DNA of 64,000 nucleotides, taken from the NCBI GenBank assembly GCA_963170055.1, contig CAUJGJ010000003.1, forward strand, positions 2,019,069 to 2,083,068, in the 5' to 3' direction. Below are positions 53,559-64,000 of this stretch, piece after piece. This stretch comes from Halisarca cf. caerulea (taxonomy: Eukaryota > Porifera > Demospongiae > Chondrillida > Halisarcidae). Numbering within the stretch: position 1 is the stretch's first letter; every line of letters starts with the position of its first letter. A model generated the notes under the pieces. The model did not search any database. It saw nothing but the letters and a program-made list of their open reading frames with translations, and had not been told where the DNA came from. The position numbers were made by a program, and so were the translations under genes.

Positions 53559-53690
53559 ATGTTGATGAATGCAGCTCTAGTACAACTAATAACTGCTCAC
53601 ATTTTTGTAATAACACTATTGGAGGTTACATCTGTTCATGTCCTAATGGTTACATCTTAGCATCCAACAATTTCACCTGCAAAAGGGAAG
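53559..53690 (+). CDS. calcium-binding EGF-like exon
   Basis: Acceptor TTGCTTATAG ends at 53558, donor GTGAGT starts at 53691. The 132-base phase 1-1 exon encodes DVDECSSSTTNNCSHFCNNT and IGGYICSCPNGYILASNNFT then CKRE. There are six cysteines with EGF spacing, the calcium-binding D-V-D-E-C start, and the C-x-N-x4-Y-x-C consensus for Asn hydroxylation. Follows the FN3 exon after a 255-base intron. Confidence 0.88.
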
Positions 53691-53755
53691 GTGAGTAGTA
53701 TTCAGGTCTGTATGAACTGGTATGCACAATGTTTGAAGGCTTTTAATATAAAGTA

Positions 53756-53956
53756 CCGTATAGCAATTAATTTTTGTGGAACTTAACTTACGCGTTTTTT
53801 GAGGATGAGGCCTGGAGCGTGAAATTTGCGCACCACGAAAAAATGGCACACTGTTTGGTGGTAGCAGTTGAAGTACAGACCTGTGAATTTTTTTTAATTT
53901 TTTTAAAGGTGACCAGCCATAAAAATTGAGCTCCTCAAAAATTTAGCACTATATGG
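53756..53956. mobile_element. worn MITE, CCGTA-like ends
   Basis: Ends TACCGTATAGCAATTAATTT and, complemented, TACCATATAGTGCTAAATTT; 200 bases, no coding. Probably a diverged or related member of the CCGTA MITE group. Confidence 0.5.
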
Positions 53957-54589
53957 TATTTTACAGGTTAGCTGTGCTGACTGCAGTGAGGACATGTGTG
54001 TGTTTATGTCCTTCCATATGTGTTGCAACTACAGTATACAATACTGGCTTGAACACACCATCAATGCTAGACTAAGTATGCACTGCAGGTTAATATTTTG
54101 TGCAGTACAGTTGCCTACTGTGTTAAGGAATATCACCAAGAGTGCAAATATATATTCAGTGCATTAGTTGTACATAATAAATGTATATAATGAAGTTTTA
54201 GCATCTGTGGTTGTATGGGTTGTTTCTTTCTTTTTATGTTTAGAGCATTCATGTTAGATTATCTTGTACAGTATATCAGTATGTTTTTGTGTGCAGTGCT
54301 TGTACAGGTTATAAAAGGATACTTTGACTTTGTATGCAAGGAGATTGGTTTTGTGTCAATCCTATTAGTGTACAGTACTGTAAATGGCACCCTAGTTTGT
54401 GCGGTTTTCCCTTTTAAAACGAAATGTTTGCTTGAATAGGGGCTGTTAAAGGTTTCAACTGCAGTTGAGAAGAACCACAATCAAATCTTGTAGGATATTT
54501 TAAAAAAACTAAAACTCTGTAGCAACCTGACTAAAATCAATGTACCCATCTACGTAGATACTAAGGCTCGAACAAAAGAGCTCTGAAGT
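53957..54589. other. intron sequence, nothing recognised
   Basis: AT-rich; no further EGF- or FN3-like exon was found here. Confidence 0.4.
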
Positions 54590-54965
54590 CAGCGATCATC
54601 GAACACTTGGCCTCTTGTACATACTCGTACGCCTAGTCTCACGTAGCCATTTCAGTGATCAGAAAATGGCTGGTCCAGTGAATATATGGGATTTGCCTAT
54701 TAAGATTTTTCTGACTTTAGAAATATAGGTGTTGCTTCAAAACCTGCGAAAGGCATTTTTAATAATCAGAGCGTACTGGTGGAAGATAAGACCTCTGGAA
54801 CCTTCGTGACGACCTGGACCTCAGTTCGAAAAACGACGAGAAGAATAAGAATGATCTTAAAATGGTATGAGTATTGCGGACACATACTTCAGAGAGTGTA
54901 CTTCAAATTTCTTCAAAGAGATAGGTTTATGAAGCTTCTAAACTGCTTTGTCTTGTAACTGGTCT
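54590..54965. repeat. 370-bp dispersed repeat, inverted copy
   Basis: Reverse complement of 49620-49990 with substitutions: starts near the CTAGTCTCACGTAGCCATTT words and ends TTGTAACTGGTCTGTC. No coding potential. Confidence 0.75.
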
Positions 54966-55001
54966 GTCAAAATTATTGAACTGTGTCCCACCATGAAACT
55001 G

Positions 55002-55004
<3 letters not shown>

Positions 55005-55081
<77 letters not shown>
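55005..55081. repeat. (TG)n microsatellite
   Basis: Uninterrupted GTGTGT tract of about 75 bases. Confidence 0.97.
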
Positions 55082-55082
<1 letters not shown>

Positions 55083-55694
55083 GTATGCCCTCTGTAATTG
55101 GAGAAAATGGCAGCTATATCTATAGGAATGGCAGTAAAAATGTACCTCTAAATCTACCAGTGAAGAAATCAATCTAACCTTTGCAAGAACCATGGATTGT
55201 AACATAAATTTGTTTAAATTATTTCCCATTTAAATTTACCCAAAGTGATAACAATTTCTTCAAGTTGTACAACTCATTCTGTTTGCCAATTATTTCCATT
55301 CTTTTTTTGTATGCAATCAGCTGGGAATATCTGTCCTCCGTAAACCTGTTCATGATTCATTGTTGTTACTGGGAGTGCAAAGCACAGACCATTTCATGTG
55401 CAAGTCTTTAAAAAGAAACATAAACAGTACATTGAACTATCCATTTGATACCCATCAAGCCCATTTGTAAATCCTATACACCATGTATGATTCCAGTATT
55501 TTGGACAGAGCTCCTTTGCTGGATGTATTGCAAATCATAACATAACCACCAGGAAGAGGACAATAGTGTGTTTATGGTAGCCCTGCTTATCCATTTTAAC
55601 CACAATTGAAAACACCGCACCATGAGCCACTTAGTGTACAGGAGAAGAGGTTCAACTCTGAGCAGTGATGTATTATCTTGGTACAAGGATTTGC
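55082..55694. other. nothing recognised
   Basis: No coding segment or repeat end seen between the microsatellite and the left pogo terminus. Confidence 0.35.
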
Positions 55695-57536
55695 CAAGTG
55701 GAATCCACTTAATTGGGATATTTCTTGCGGATCAGATTTTATGCATTCGGATTTGTTCTGATAAAGGGGGCACCACTTGTGATAACAGGGATATTTATCA
55801 TGATAACATAAAACAATTGACTATGATTATACCATGATCGTATGTACTCACTGACAAATAATATCCCAAAAATGGCCTATTTATCAGACTGGCTAAGAAA
55901 AGAATCTAGTGTACTCTGTTTTTTGTTCTCTGTCACTTGGGCAAACACTTCCCTTTCTACCTGATGGAGCATATAACATCCCGCTTTCTTGAATGAATCT
56001 CCGCAAGTCAGCAACCATTCTCATTTTCATTGGAACGGATCCTGAATTCTATCAGCATCATCTCCATCAGATGAGCTCCTCGTTTTCTAAATTATGGGTG
56101 TCCTGTTGCACTGCCTCCAGTAGGTCTTCATTTGTAACATCACTTACAATCTCTAAGCTATCATCCATTGTTACAAACATATCGAACTCTTCTACAGTCA
56201 TGTTCACAGGTGTGTACATCAAAAAGTGCATTATCTTCACTTAAAGTGGTATTGCTTACAGCAAGAAACCCCTCTTTCTGGAAACAATGTGCTATTGTTT
56301 GTTGGCTTGCAGATTCCCATCATTGCTTTGCTCAAAACAAAGCATCCAAAAGAGAAAAACTTTTTCAATGTCGAGAGTTCAACAATCAGGGTTGGAATAA
56401 AGAGAAGCAATGATTCGTGTATTCAGCATACTTCTATAATGACCTTTCCAGTTCTTGATGACACCACTGTGCATAGGCTGAATCAAACTACATAGTTGTG
56501 TTTGGTGGTGAAAATTTAAGTTCACTGTTTGACACTTGTACATTAGCAGGATGAGCAGAACAGTTATCTACGAGCAAACACACGGTTCGACTTTGCTTTT
56601 AAGAATTCTATCCCACTTCATCAGCCATTTGGTGAACAATTCACCAGTTATCCAAGCATTCTTACTGCTGCAGTAGTCAACTAGTAAGTGTGCAAAGTTT
56701 TTTTGGGAAACAGCATGGTTGCTTACTCTTACCTATCACCAAAAGCAGAAGCTTCTCTGAACCTGTCATATTTGAACACAACAGTACAGTTATTCTGTCC
56801 ATGGCTTTCTTACCCTCTGGAAGGTCTTGGCCTCTTTGACAAAAACCTTTATCAGGAATTCCACGATAGTAAAGACCAGTCTCATCTGCATTGAAGATGT
56901 TATCAGGATTAAACCTTTCCAAAATCTCCGGTAAGATGTCTTTTTGCTAGTCAGATGCTCCTACCTTGTGAGCACTTTGTTTTTTTCCCCTGCTCCCTTT
57001 TAAAGACAATATTGTGTTTTAATTACCTTCCACCTTGACAACCAGCCATCAGAAGGAGTAAAATCCGTGCCTTTAGTCAATGCTAATTCAGTTGCCTTTT
57101 GTTTCAGCAAAGGACCAGACAGAGGAGCACCTTGGGTTATCTTCTGTTGAAACCAGAGAAAGAGGGCATCTCCAACGTCGTTCTCTTTTGAGGCTCTCTG
57201 GCGTTTCCTAGTTTGACTTCCACCCACTTCGAAATCTCGGATTGTATCATCTTTCACCTTAATTATTCTAGAAAGCTGTGATGTTGATACCCCAAATTTC
57301 TTCACAACTTGTACCTGGGTGATACCAGGCAACTTCAATTCATTTACAATCTTCACTTGGTCAGCTAGAGACAGGTCTACACACTTTGAGGTAGCCATAT
57401 TGATCGCTTACACGTGGTCAAACCTGTATATTTCCGTATAAGCTTTAATATGCGTGTACTAGGGTTTAAGGGGATTGCCGCTTAATAGGGATTTTTCCTC
57501 TGCTCCCCTGCTGTCCCAATTATCTGGATTCCACTG
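55695..57536. mobile_element. pogo/Tigger-type transposon, fourth of the window
   Basis: Right end, complemented, CAGTGGAATCCAGATAATTG; left CAAGTGGAATCCACTTAATT, both continuing GGGA. TA follows the right end (57537-57538). The left flank does not show TA, so that boundary may be off by a few bases. Holds one broken transposase gene on the minus strand. Confidence 0.8.
55990..57398 (-). pseudogene. pogo/Tigger transposase, broken
   Basis: Starts MATSKCVDLSLADQVKIVNE. CENP-B-type HTH (ITQVQVVKKFGVSTSQLSRI), second DNA-binding domain (ENDVGDALFLWFQQKITQGA, FTPSDGWLSRWK), then after a frame change RFNPDNIFNADETGLYYRGI (first Asp), a further stretch with LVDNCSAHPANVQVSN (second Asp, near 56570), and SLIQPMHSGVIKNWKGHYRS near 56490-56440. 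At that place relatives have QP.DQGVI, so the third Asp appears as His. The C-terminal acidic part is traceable to about 56000. At least three frame changes. Confidence 0.85.
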
Positions 57537-57566
57537 TATTGCAGTATTTGAGTTTTCTGATTTTAA

Positions 57567-58244
57567 TACCGTGTTCTCTTTAAAATTTAGTCACCCCTGT
57601 CTTCCTTTCAAATAGAATAGGATTGACCTAAATTTTTTTGCCCTGATGAAAATATAGAGTTTTCAGATAAACATTAAAGTATGATGAATATTTAGAAAGC
57701 TACTCTCAAATCTTAGAATTCCAGTTTTTAGTGATGGCGGATACACCATTTTTACCCTCTCACGTACAACGAACAGAAATCCCCAAAGTATGCCAATTAA
57801 TATGAATGCAAGTGTTGTGTACAGTAAAACCTGTCTTAAAGACCACCTGTCTATAGAGACCATAGTAGGCTGGCTCATTGTCTACCTCGGTGTTACTAAA
57901 GCACCTCCGTACAAGGACCACCTGTCTACAGAGGCCAGAATTACTTGGTCCCTGAAATGGTCTTTATATACAGGTTTCACTATATTTCCTTCTTTAGTGT
58001 TGGTATGACTTGGTGTCTACAAGAACAAAATACACCCGTTGAATTTGTTCATCACAACCGAATTCGCATAGTACTGTGGGAAGATGATGAATAATTAGAT
58101 CACTTCCGGTATGTGGAGAAAATTTGAGTCACATGATGGAAATTAGAATGGCTGCAAATTTGACAGGGTTAGAATAGAAATAAACCAAAGAATTGGGCCG
58201 GGTGAAAATTATTAGGGGTGACTAATTTTAGGGAGAATGCGGTA
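57567..58244. mobile_element. MITE related to the ends of the 1-2710 pogo element
   Basis: Ends TACCGTGTTCTCTTTAAAAT and, complemented, TACCGCATTCTCCCTAAAAT, both continuing TTAGTCACCCCT. The right terminus at 2710 (TACCGTATCCGCTCTAAAAA then TTCGTCAC) has the same layout. 678 bases, no transposase. A second MITE lies inside at 57822-57980. Confidence 0.8.
57822..57980. mobile_element. nested 159-bp MITE, CAGTAAAACCTGT ends
   Basis: Left CAGTAAAACCTGTCTTAAAG, right complemented TAGTGAAACCTGTATATAAA, both into GACC, with TA at the flanks. Internal duplicated words (GACCACCTGTCTA occurs twice). Tigger-like ends. Confidence 0.8.
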
Positions 58245-61200
58245 AGAACCAAAAGCTCCTTTTACACTTTTCACTCCATTTGCAAGTAATCATTTTACTA
58301 CATTACTGCTCGCTAACCTTAATACTTGTAAATATTGTTTTGAGGCATCTGCACACTTCACTATTCAGCCATGAACACATTGATATTTGTCCTGATTATG
58401 CAGTTGTATAAAAATACATAAGTAGCAATTCACACTATCTGATAATGTTGTACTAGCTAATAATACTGTTACTTCCTTTGGTCTACTGTCTTAGCTATTA
58501 GCTGGGCCATGCTATACCATTTTGTTTGACTTACAGTACTTCAAACTTCATACACTCCTAATACAACACTTGCTGTCTAAATTCATCTCCTTTGCTCTCT
58601 TTTCTTCAAATATTCATTGATTGGAATAATAACACAGATGAACTGCCAAGTGAAGGATTGCACATTTCCACTGATTTTTTACCTCTGTTCTTCCTCCCTA
58701 CTTTTCCTCAATTTTACTATTTTTTAGAGTACATACATTAAGTGTATGTACCACACAGTGGCCGAAATACCGATAAAACAAACCAAATAAACGTGAAACA
58801 AGACATTGGGTTAGGCAGGGAGATCGCAGGTAGTCATGAAGCCTAATGCACAACCCTATCAGGGTACCGTGCTCTATTTTATACGTACATTGAACTCCAG
58901 GTCAAACTTTAGAACGCATGACCTAACGTGGCCTAACAGCCATGCATAAGCAGCAGACTCAAGCTGGGGAGGCTAAAAAAGGAAAACTACACCAGTACAT
59001 TACAATCGACTGGGGCTACGGACATTCCGTAGGCACTTACGTCATGATAACACAACAAAGATGGAGATACTTAGCGTCGGCAGCTACAAAATATCTAAGG
59101 AAGGACTATAGGCATTCACGATACATGCACATTCTTACCCGCAAGATTACAAGATAGCATTGAAGTGGCCAATTTCCGAAAATAAACCATTACTTTGACG
59201 AGCAGCTGGGAAAAGGCGAACTATCTTCGCTTGAATTGGGAGGGGCATAGGGATATTTGCCACGAGTTGATCCCAAGGGGGTATCCATGACTTTGTTCTT
59301 ACAACCAACCGTTAATTCGCTCTCCAAAATAACACTTAATGTACTACTATTATACATTGAAAATACCAGCTTATTAGTACATCGCCATTTTTACTCGCAT
59401 GAGTAACAATTCTACTCACACGAGTAGTATTTTACGCTCGTGTCACACGCGTGTAGCATGGCTGCCTATCTTTAATCAATACTGTATTTGTGATTCATTA
59501 CTTTTTAATTCTGCAAAGCTACAAAGCATGTGTATCAAATGGATATTTGATAACTGGTTATCCCTATGTTATTGCACTCTTGTTTTGAGTGTGAACCCTT
59601 CAAGGTCTTGCAACTGATTATCCAGTCAACAATGGTAACTTGTGGTGACATATTTGCTGACCCCTGTCATTGATTTGACAGAATCAAACAGTTTGCAGGA
59701 TATTCACTGTTTTGCAGAATGTTTGTTGCTCATTCCTCAAAGGAAGTAGTTTACCTTGCATTAGTAGAAAGTTTGGATGATAATAGGAAGAACTGTAGAA
59801 GTTTTCAATTGAATTGGCAGCTAAATATTCCACTAAAGCAAAATTTGACAGTTTGCAGTAATATGAGTTTAGTGCAAGAATCTTCTATCTTTTCCTTCAG
59901 TGATTTGCAGGACATTAGTAGGACCAGATGCATTTCCAGCACTGTTTTGCAGAAGAAGGGACATTTTTTGGCTATGTGATGAATGCTTTATTCGCATCTC
60001 TCAATGGCCCTTTGTGCCAACGACCTTTAATTGTGTTCTGATGTTTGAGGAGGTAGTATTGGCTAAAGTCATGTTTCTAGATCTTGATGAAACTTTCACT
60101 TTTTGAAGATGTATGTATGTAAGAGAGCTACCTTCATCAATTTTTATTGAACAAAAGAAACTATGAACAAAAGATTGCTAAATTATTCCTTATCACTTAC
60201 CTTCCTTTGCTCGCTCTGTGTTTTTTATATAAAATATATGAAATAATAAGTACCAAGCCATTTCCAAAAGCAGTATTTTAATCTTCTTCTTTCTTTAGTG
60301 GCGTAGCAACTTCTAAAATGATTGACTTACCTCTTTTATTTAATGCTTTATATTTTAGAACCATTATCGAGTGTTCTTGTATCAATATTCATGGGTTTGG
60401 CCATATTAAACAGTATCAATTAGTTGAAATAACTACAGTCAGGAGACATGTGCGAGTTCATGGAAGAACCGGATGCAAGTCTAACTCAATATGCAGGTCT
60501 GAACCACAGGATATTGCAAAAATGGAATATACAGTGCTGATTGAAAGTAACTTGTCCTTAACCCGAGTTGAACATGCACATAGTCCGTACGAGTGTGGAA
60601 TTTCACCCTCACTTTCAGTATGTGAGTACCTATAGATAACATGTGAAGTGCTAACATTTCTATTGACTCAAGTGTTGTTGTGGCTTGGAACACGAATTGC
60701 CAAATGTTGAGAAAAGTGAATGAAATACTTGTAGAGTGGTTGGAATCAAGGGATAAAATGGAACAAGAACCAGGTAAACATCTTAAATATAGGAAGTTTA
60801 GATGAGATTGTTGATGGAGAAGAAATCGTGGTTAAGTTGAATGCGAAGCAATATCGAGCGCTGGAAATCTCTTGGACTAGCTGGATCTTCTTGCCAAGCG
60901 AGAACAGTTTTGGCGCATAAATATTTGGAAAGTTTCTTTGAGCTTTGAAGCATTGCGGAATAGGGTCTGTCCCGCTGTAGCCACCATTTTCTTCCCTATA
61001 AAAGGTGATAATTATCACTCACACAAGGCTCGCACATGCAACACAGGACGCACAGTCGACACCCATATGGCAAAGCTAGTTACTTTTAATCAATACAGTA
61101 TGTGCGCTTTGCAAACCCACTGGTATTTCTATGCGAAGAAGTGATAGCAAGTAATCCTTTGGTGGAGACCTGAATTTATATCATACAAAGACTAATTTTC

Positions 61201-61329
61201 ACAGGGCATATACGTATATTGCAAATAAAGAACTTGGCTGTAATTTGCGATTTTAGTTTCACGGATGGACCAATCCGTACTATATTTGGGACTAACATTC
61301 TATGTATCTAACTGAAAATTAGTAATAGT
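58245..61329. other. no gene recognised
   Basis: AT-rich presumed intron. Open frames at 58942-59157, 59719-59979 and 60318-60635 have no recognisable domain. 60497-60618 is bordered by an acceptor-like and a donor-like site but its phases (2 and 0) do not match the FN3/EGF exons. Confidence 0.4.
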
Positions 61330-61442
61330 TATTGTATGACCAACTATACATTGGTGTATTTATTGCTCGAGTTCCCAAATGTGCAAAGTGCCTGAGGGGC
61401 AAGTGCAGTATAAAGAGCCTATGCATAGTTGGTCGTACAATA
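61330..61442. repeat. ~113-bp inverted repeat
   Basis: 20-base ends (ATTGTATGACCAACTATACA and near-perfect complement) around a unique centre; a small foldback or MITE. Confidence 0.7.
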
Positions 61443-61688
61443 GCTTACTTGGTGTGGGCACAAACTTGCTGTTCCTATTTGACTGTGTTTTGTGTCACAT
61501 TTGGAGGTGTTCTTGGAGATAAATTGACTTAACTAACAAAAGGTAATTGCTATCAGAACACTAGGCACTTGTTTGATACTGCACACCTTTTGACGAAAAG
61601 TTACCAATATGTGCAGTATCAGATGCAAATGCACTATTTCCTTTGATGTTTTCCACATCATACAACAAGCGCCGTATACGGTATTTCT
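61443..61688. other. nothing recognised
   Basis: No coding segment or repeat end seen. Confidence 0.35.
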
Positions 61689-61920
61689 TTTAAAGGGTAC
61701 TGAACCCAAAATCAATGGGGCATGCTTGAAAGTAACTCAGGTGTTGGTCATTCTTGCATATGTCGCTTAGTTTGGGATTTATTTGAGCTCAAAGCCCTGA
61801 AAACAGCCACATGACGGCACATTTTCGAGCACCATGTTTTTTCCGTGACGTCGACGAAGTGACATAGTTGGTAGCGACCTACCATGGACAAAGTATGGCT
61901 TTCACCTGATATCCCTCCTT
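61689..61920. repeat. dispersed repeat related to 14801-14960
   Basis: Starts TTTAAAGGGTACTGAACCC. Shares TATGTCGCTTA, TTTTCGAGCACCATGTTTT and GGTAGCGACCTACCATGGAC-type words with 14820-14970. Likely the left end of the same repeat family. Confidence 0.55.
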
Positions 61921-63830
61921 ATTTCTTTGCTTTTGCCCACAGCAGTGGCAGAGACGGATTATTTCCATGAGTTACCCTCCATCATCTCACTGTAAAGGTT
62001 TTAAGGCGATTTGAGGAGCAATTAGCTTCTCTGAAGCTCAAAAACCCACCCCTCAACAACTTAAACAAATGACTTTGTTTTCGTTTCGTTTCTTTGTGAA
62101 AGGAACCTTACACATGTGGTATAGCCAATACTACCCCCGTAATAGAATACCACTTACAGTACATATGTACCTTTGCTTACAGTGTTATGTACTTCAGCCT
62201 GCCATTATTTCACATCCAAGTAATGATGGCACTTTTAAGTTTTTGAACTGAGAAGAGTATCACAATCTTCAGCAAGGGGTGAACTGGATAGGCCCACCCT
62301 GGTATCATTCTTTATACAGTAGGAGGTGTAAGCTTGGTCACATTTTGTTTTTACAAAAACCAATACATTTTCATTCTTACGCAAGAACGTACAGAAATGG
62401 AAACAAGTGAAAAATCATAAAACCACCAAGATGGTAGGACAAATACAAGCTGTCGAATAGAGCATTTTCTCCCTTGATGATTCCACCCTAGCACTTTTTA
62501 CAATATAGAGATTATAATTTTGAGCGACAGGCTAAAGCCTTTCTCTTGGAGCTTTCAATGGATCTGGTGATTGGTTTCCTTTCGTCATCTTCTCCTGTGA
62601 ATTCATCTTCTAGCTTTCACACTTCACTGTTATCCTACAACAGCCACCCAGACACTCGCTTTCTTAGAATTATAGCTGTGAAGTTATCCCTCTCTATATT
62701 TTCACTCCCTTGATGTGTCAATTCCTCCTTTCCAATGATAATGCCTGATTGTTCGAGCTGATAACTCACATAATTGAAAGAATGAGAACCTACTTTTGTT
62801 GCACTTGCTAAAATAGCCTTTTGAAGTTCGCTAATCAAAGTTAAAATCGCACTTTAATGTCCAATGATGGTTAGCTATCTCTAATGTGTGTGGAATTTCT
62901 TCACACTTAACACAGTACACTGAAGCAGTGCACTACAAAGAGGAAAGCTAAAATGAATCAAATGCTATAGCGCTTTGTATCTGTTTGTTCTAAACGTAAT
63001 GTGACCAAACTTTTACCTCTACCTAGTCTAGCTGCTTAGTGCTAGCCCCTGCTTTTACCCTTTGTGTGGGCGGGAAAAGTAGGGTCTAGCAACTTTTGTA
63101 GTTTAACACCTCTCTGTGACCAATCAGATTGCATTGCACTGACATCGATGCAATACAACCTTATTGGTCAATTGAAATAAGAAGCCGAAAATGGGTCTCT
63201 ACGGAAGGCTTTATGTTTGTTCCTTGTTCTTTATTCTGCCGTTCGAGATGAATGCCTCTTCAAGTCATTTTTATCAGTAGATTACGAACCTTCGAGCAGC
63301 ATGGTGCGGCTGTGATGTATCTTGTGACAGAGATGTTTCCCAACCAATTCCAGCAAATCAGATTTTGACATCAACCATGTCATATCTGTAGCAGGCAAAA
63401 ATGTAATATATATATCCTTTGCAAACTGACGGAATACAGCATTGATAATAATACATGCCTAGCCTTGCGTTAATGAGATGTGGTGTCAAAAGTACAAAAG
63501 TCACTAGACCATACCTTCTAGCTCCTCACCCACACAGGAGAAGTACCGGGCTAGCGGCTAGACGAACCTCCACCATATATATTTGGGCGTATACTTTCCG
63601 CACAGTTATGTTTTGTATAATTTGTTTTTGTACTGTAGCAGAATATGTAATATTTGGTGATTTTCTTTTTGTTGTATCACTTTGGATCCCTGTGCTTGGA
63701 TACTGTTGCATATACGTACCTTATAAACTTTTATGAAGAATGAATATAATTTTGCCATTTATGTATCTTCTCATTGAAGCTGTTGTTGAAGTACTCAGGT
63801 CTATCCTGAATTTCGTCTGTATTTTTGCAG
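61921..63830. other. no gene recognised
   Basis: Presumed intron; nothing with domain character on either strand. Confidence 0.4.
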
Positions 63831-63866
63831 AATCTCCTACAACAAATCCTTCACCCTCAATTCCAG
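63831..63866 (+). CDS. candidate 36-nt linker exon
   Basis: Acceptor CTGTATTTTTGCAG ends at 63830 and donor GTACGT starts at 63867. With a phase-1 remainder G carried in, it reads ESPTTNPSPSIP and leaves a phase-1 G. A Pro/Ser/Thr linker with phase 1-1 borders is exactly what could follow the EGF exon. Support rests only on splice signals, phase and composition, so chance is possible. Confidence 0.35.
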
Positions 63867-64000
63867 GTACGTATGTATACATCTCTGATTTACATGTTTT
63901 GCAAGGACATTGCGTTTTTTCAGTGAATGATTTTGGCAATTATACGGTTGTCCAAGACAGCTAAACTTCTCGTGAACAGTCACAATTAGGACAGTAAAAG

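Noticed and set aside
54927..55229. Frame with a long Thr-His run
   Set aside because: Produced by the (TG)n microsatellite.
60497..60618. Possible + strand exon of the mosaic gene
   Set aside because: Intron phases 2 and 0 do not match neighbouring phase-1 exons and no domain is recognisable.
61332..61532. 66-residue frame with several Cys
   Set aside because: Overlaps a small inverted repeat and has no domain character.
1..64000. tRNA, rRNA, operons or bacterial-type regulatory sites
   Set aside because: None seen; gene structure is eukaryotic throughout.

Overview
The window is metazoan nuclear DNA, most likely from a sponge or another early-branching aquatic invertebrate. The grounds are exon-intron structure with GT-AG boundaries, an extracellular Ig / fibronectin III / calcium-binding EGF mosaic with mostly phase-1 introns, and a mixed load of DNA transposons. 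There are no operons, CRISPR arrays, rRNA or tRNA genes. The species assignment is inference; the rest is read from the sequence.

Host genes are few. On the + strand there is a possible signal-peptide exon (13643-13728), an Ig-like exon (44868-45259), an FN3 exon (53007-53303), an EGF exon (53559-53690) and a possible 36-nt Pro/Thr linker exon (63831-63866). The Ig, FN3 and EGF exons join in frame, so they probably belong to one long receptor or adhesion gene running off the right edge. A single-exon Gly/Arg-rich protein gene lies antisense in its Ig-FN3 intron (50437-51024).

Most of the rest is transposon sequence. 1-2710: right part of a pogo-type element with an intact transposase and a convergent HIRAN-domain gene. 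3142-5349: a giant foldback, a hairpin-ended repeat and three abutting MITEs. 5500-10650: two copies of one reverse-transcriptase element. 10651-13252: a Merlin (IS1595-like) element with long inverted repeats, containing a retro-inserted reverse-transcriptase fragment. 16671-17836: a deleted Tc1/mariner element with ACGATCGT-rich ends. 18509-24740: a third reverse-transcriptase copy split by a complete PIF/Harbinger element (TSD TGA). 26629-30702: a TIR element holding a complete 3.5-kb element with a three-exon HIRAN gene and a broken DDE transposase. 30862-35502: a Tc1-type element, holding a pogo element, holding a LINE 3' end and further MITEs. 37265-42046: THAP, THAP-DDE_Tnp_4 and piggyBac remnants. 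45913-49497: a P2RX7_C-like fragment, a pogo remnant and a gypsy pol remnant. 51877-52707: a second foldback. 55695-57536: a fourth pogo element. 57567-58244: a MITE nest.

The observation most worth pursuing is that two unrelated DDE transposons here each carry, convergent to the transposase, a gene for a small HIRAN-domain protein (HIRAN is the fold that binds 3' DNA ends in HLTF/Rad5). In one of them both genes demonstrably lie between the same pair of terminal repeats, and the HIRAN gene is open while the transposase is frameshifted. A PCNA-binding (PIP-box) motif ends a third transposase of the pogo type. Together these suggest transposons equipped to engage replication or repair intermediates.
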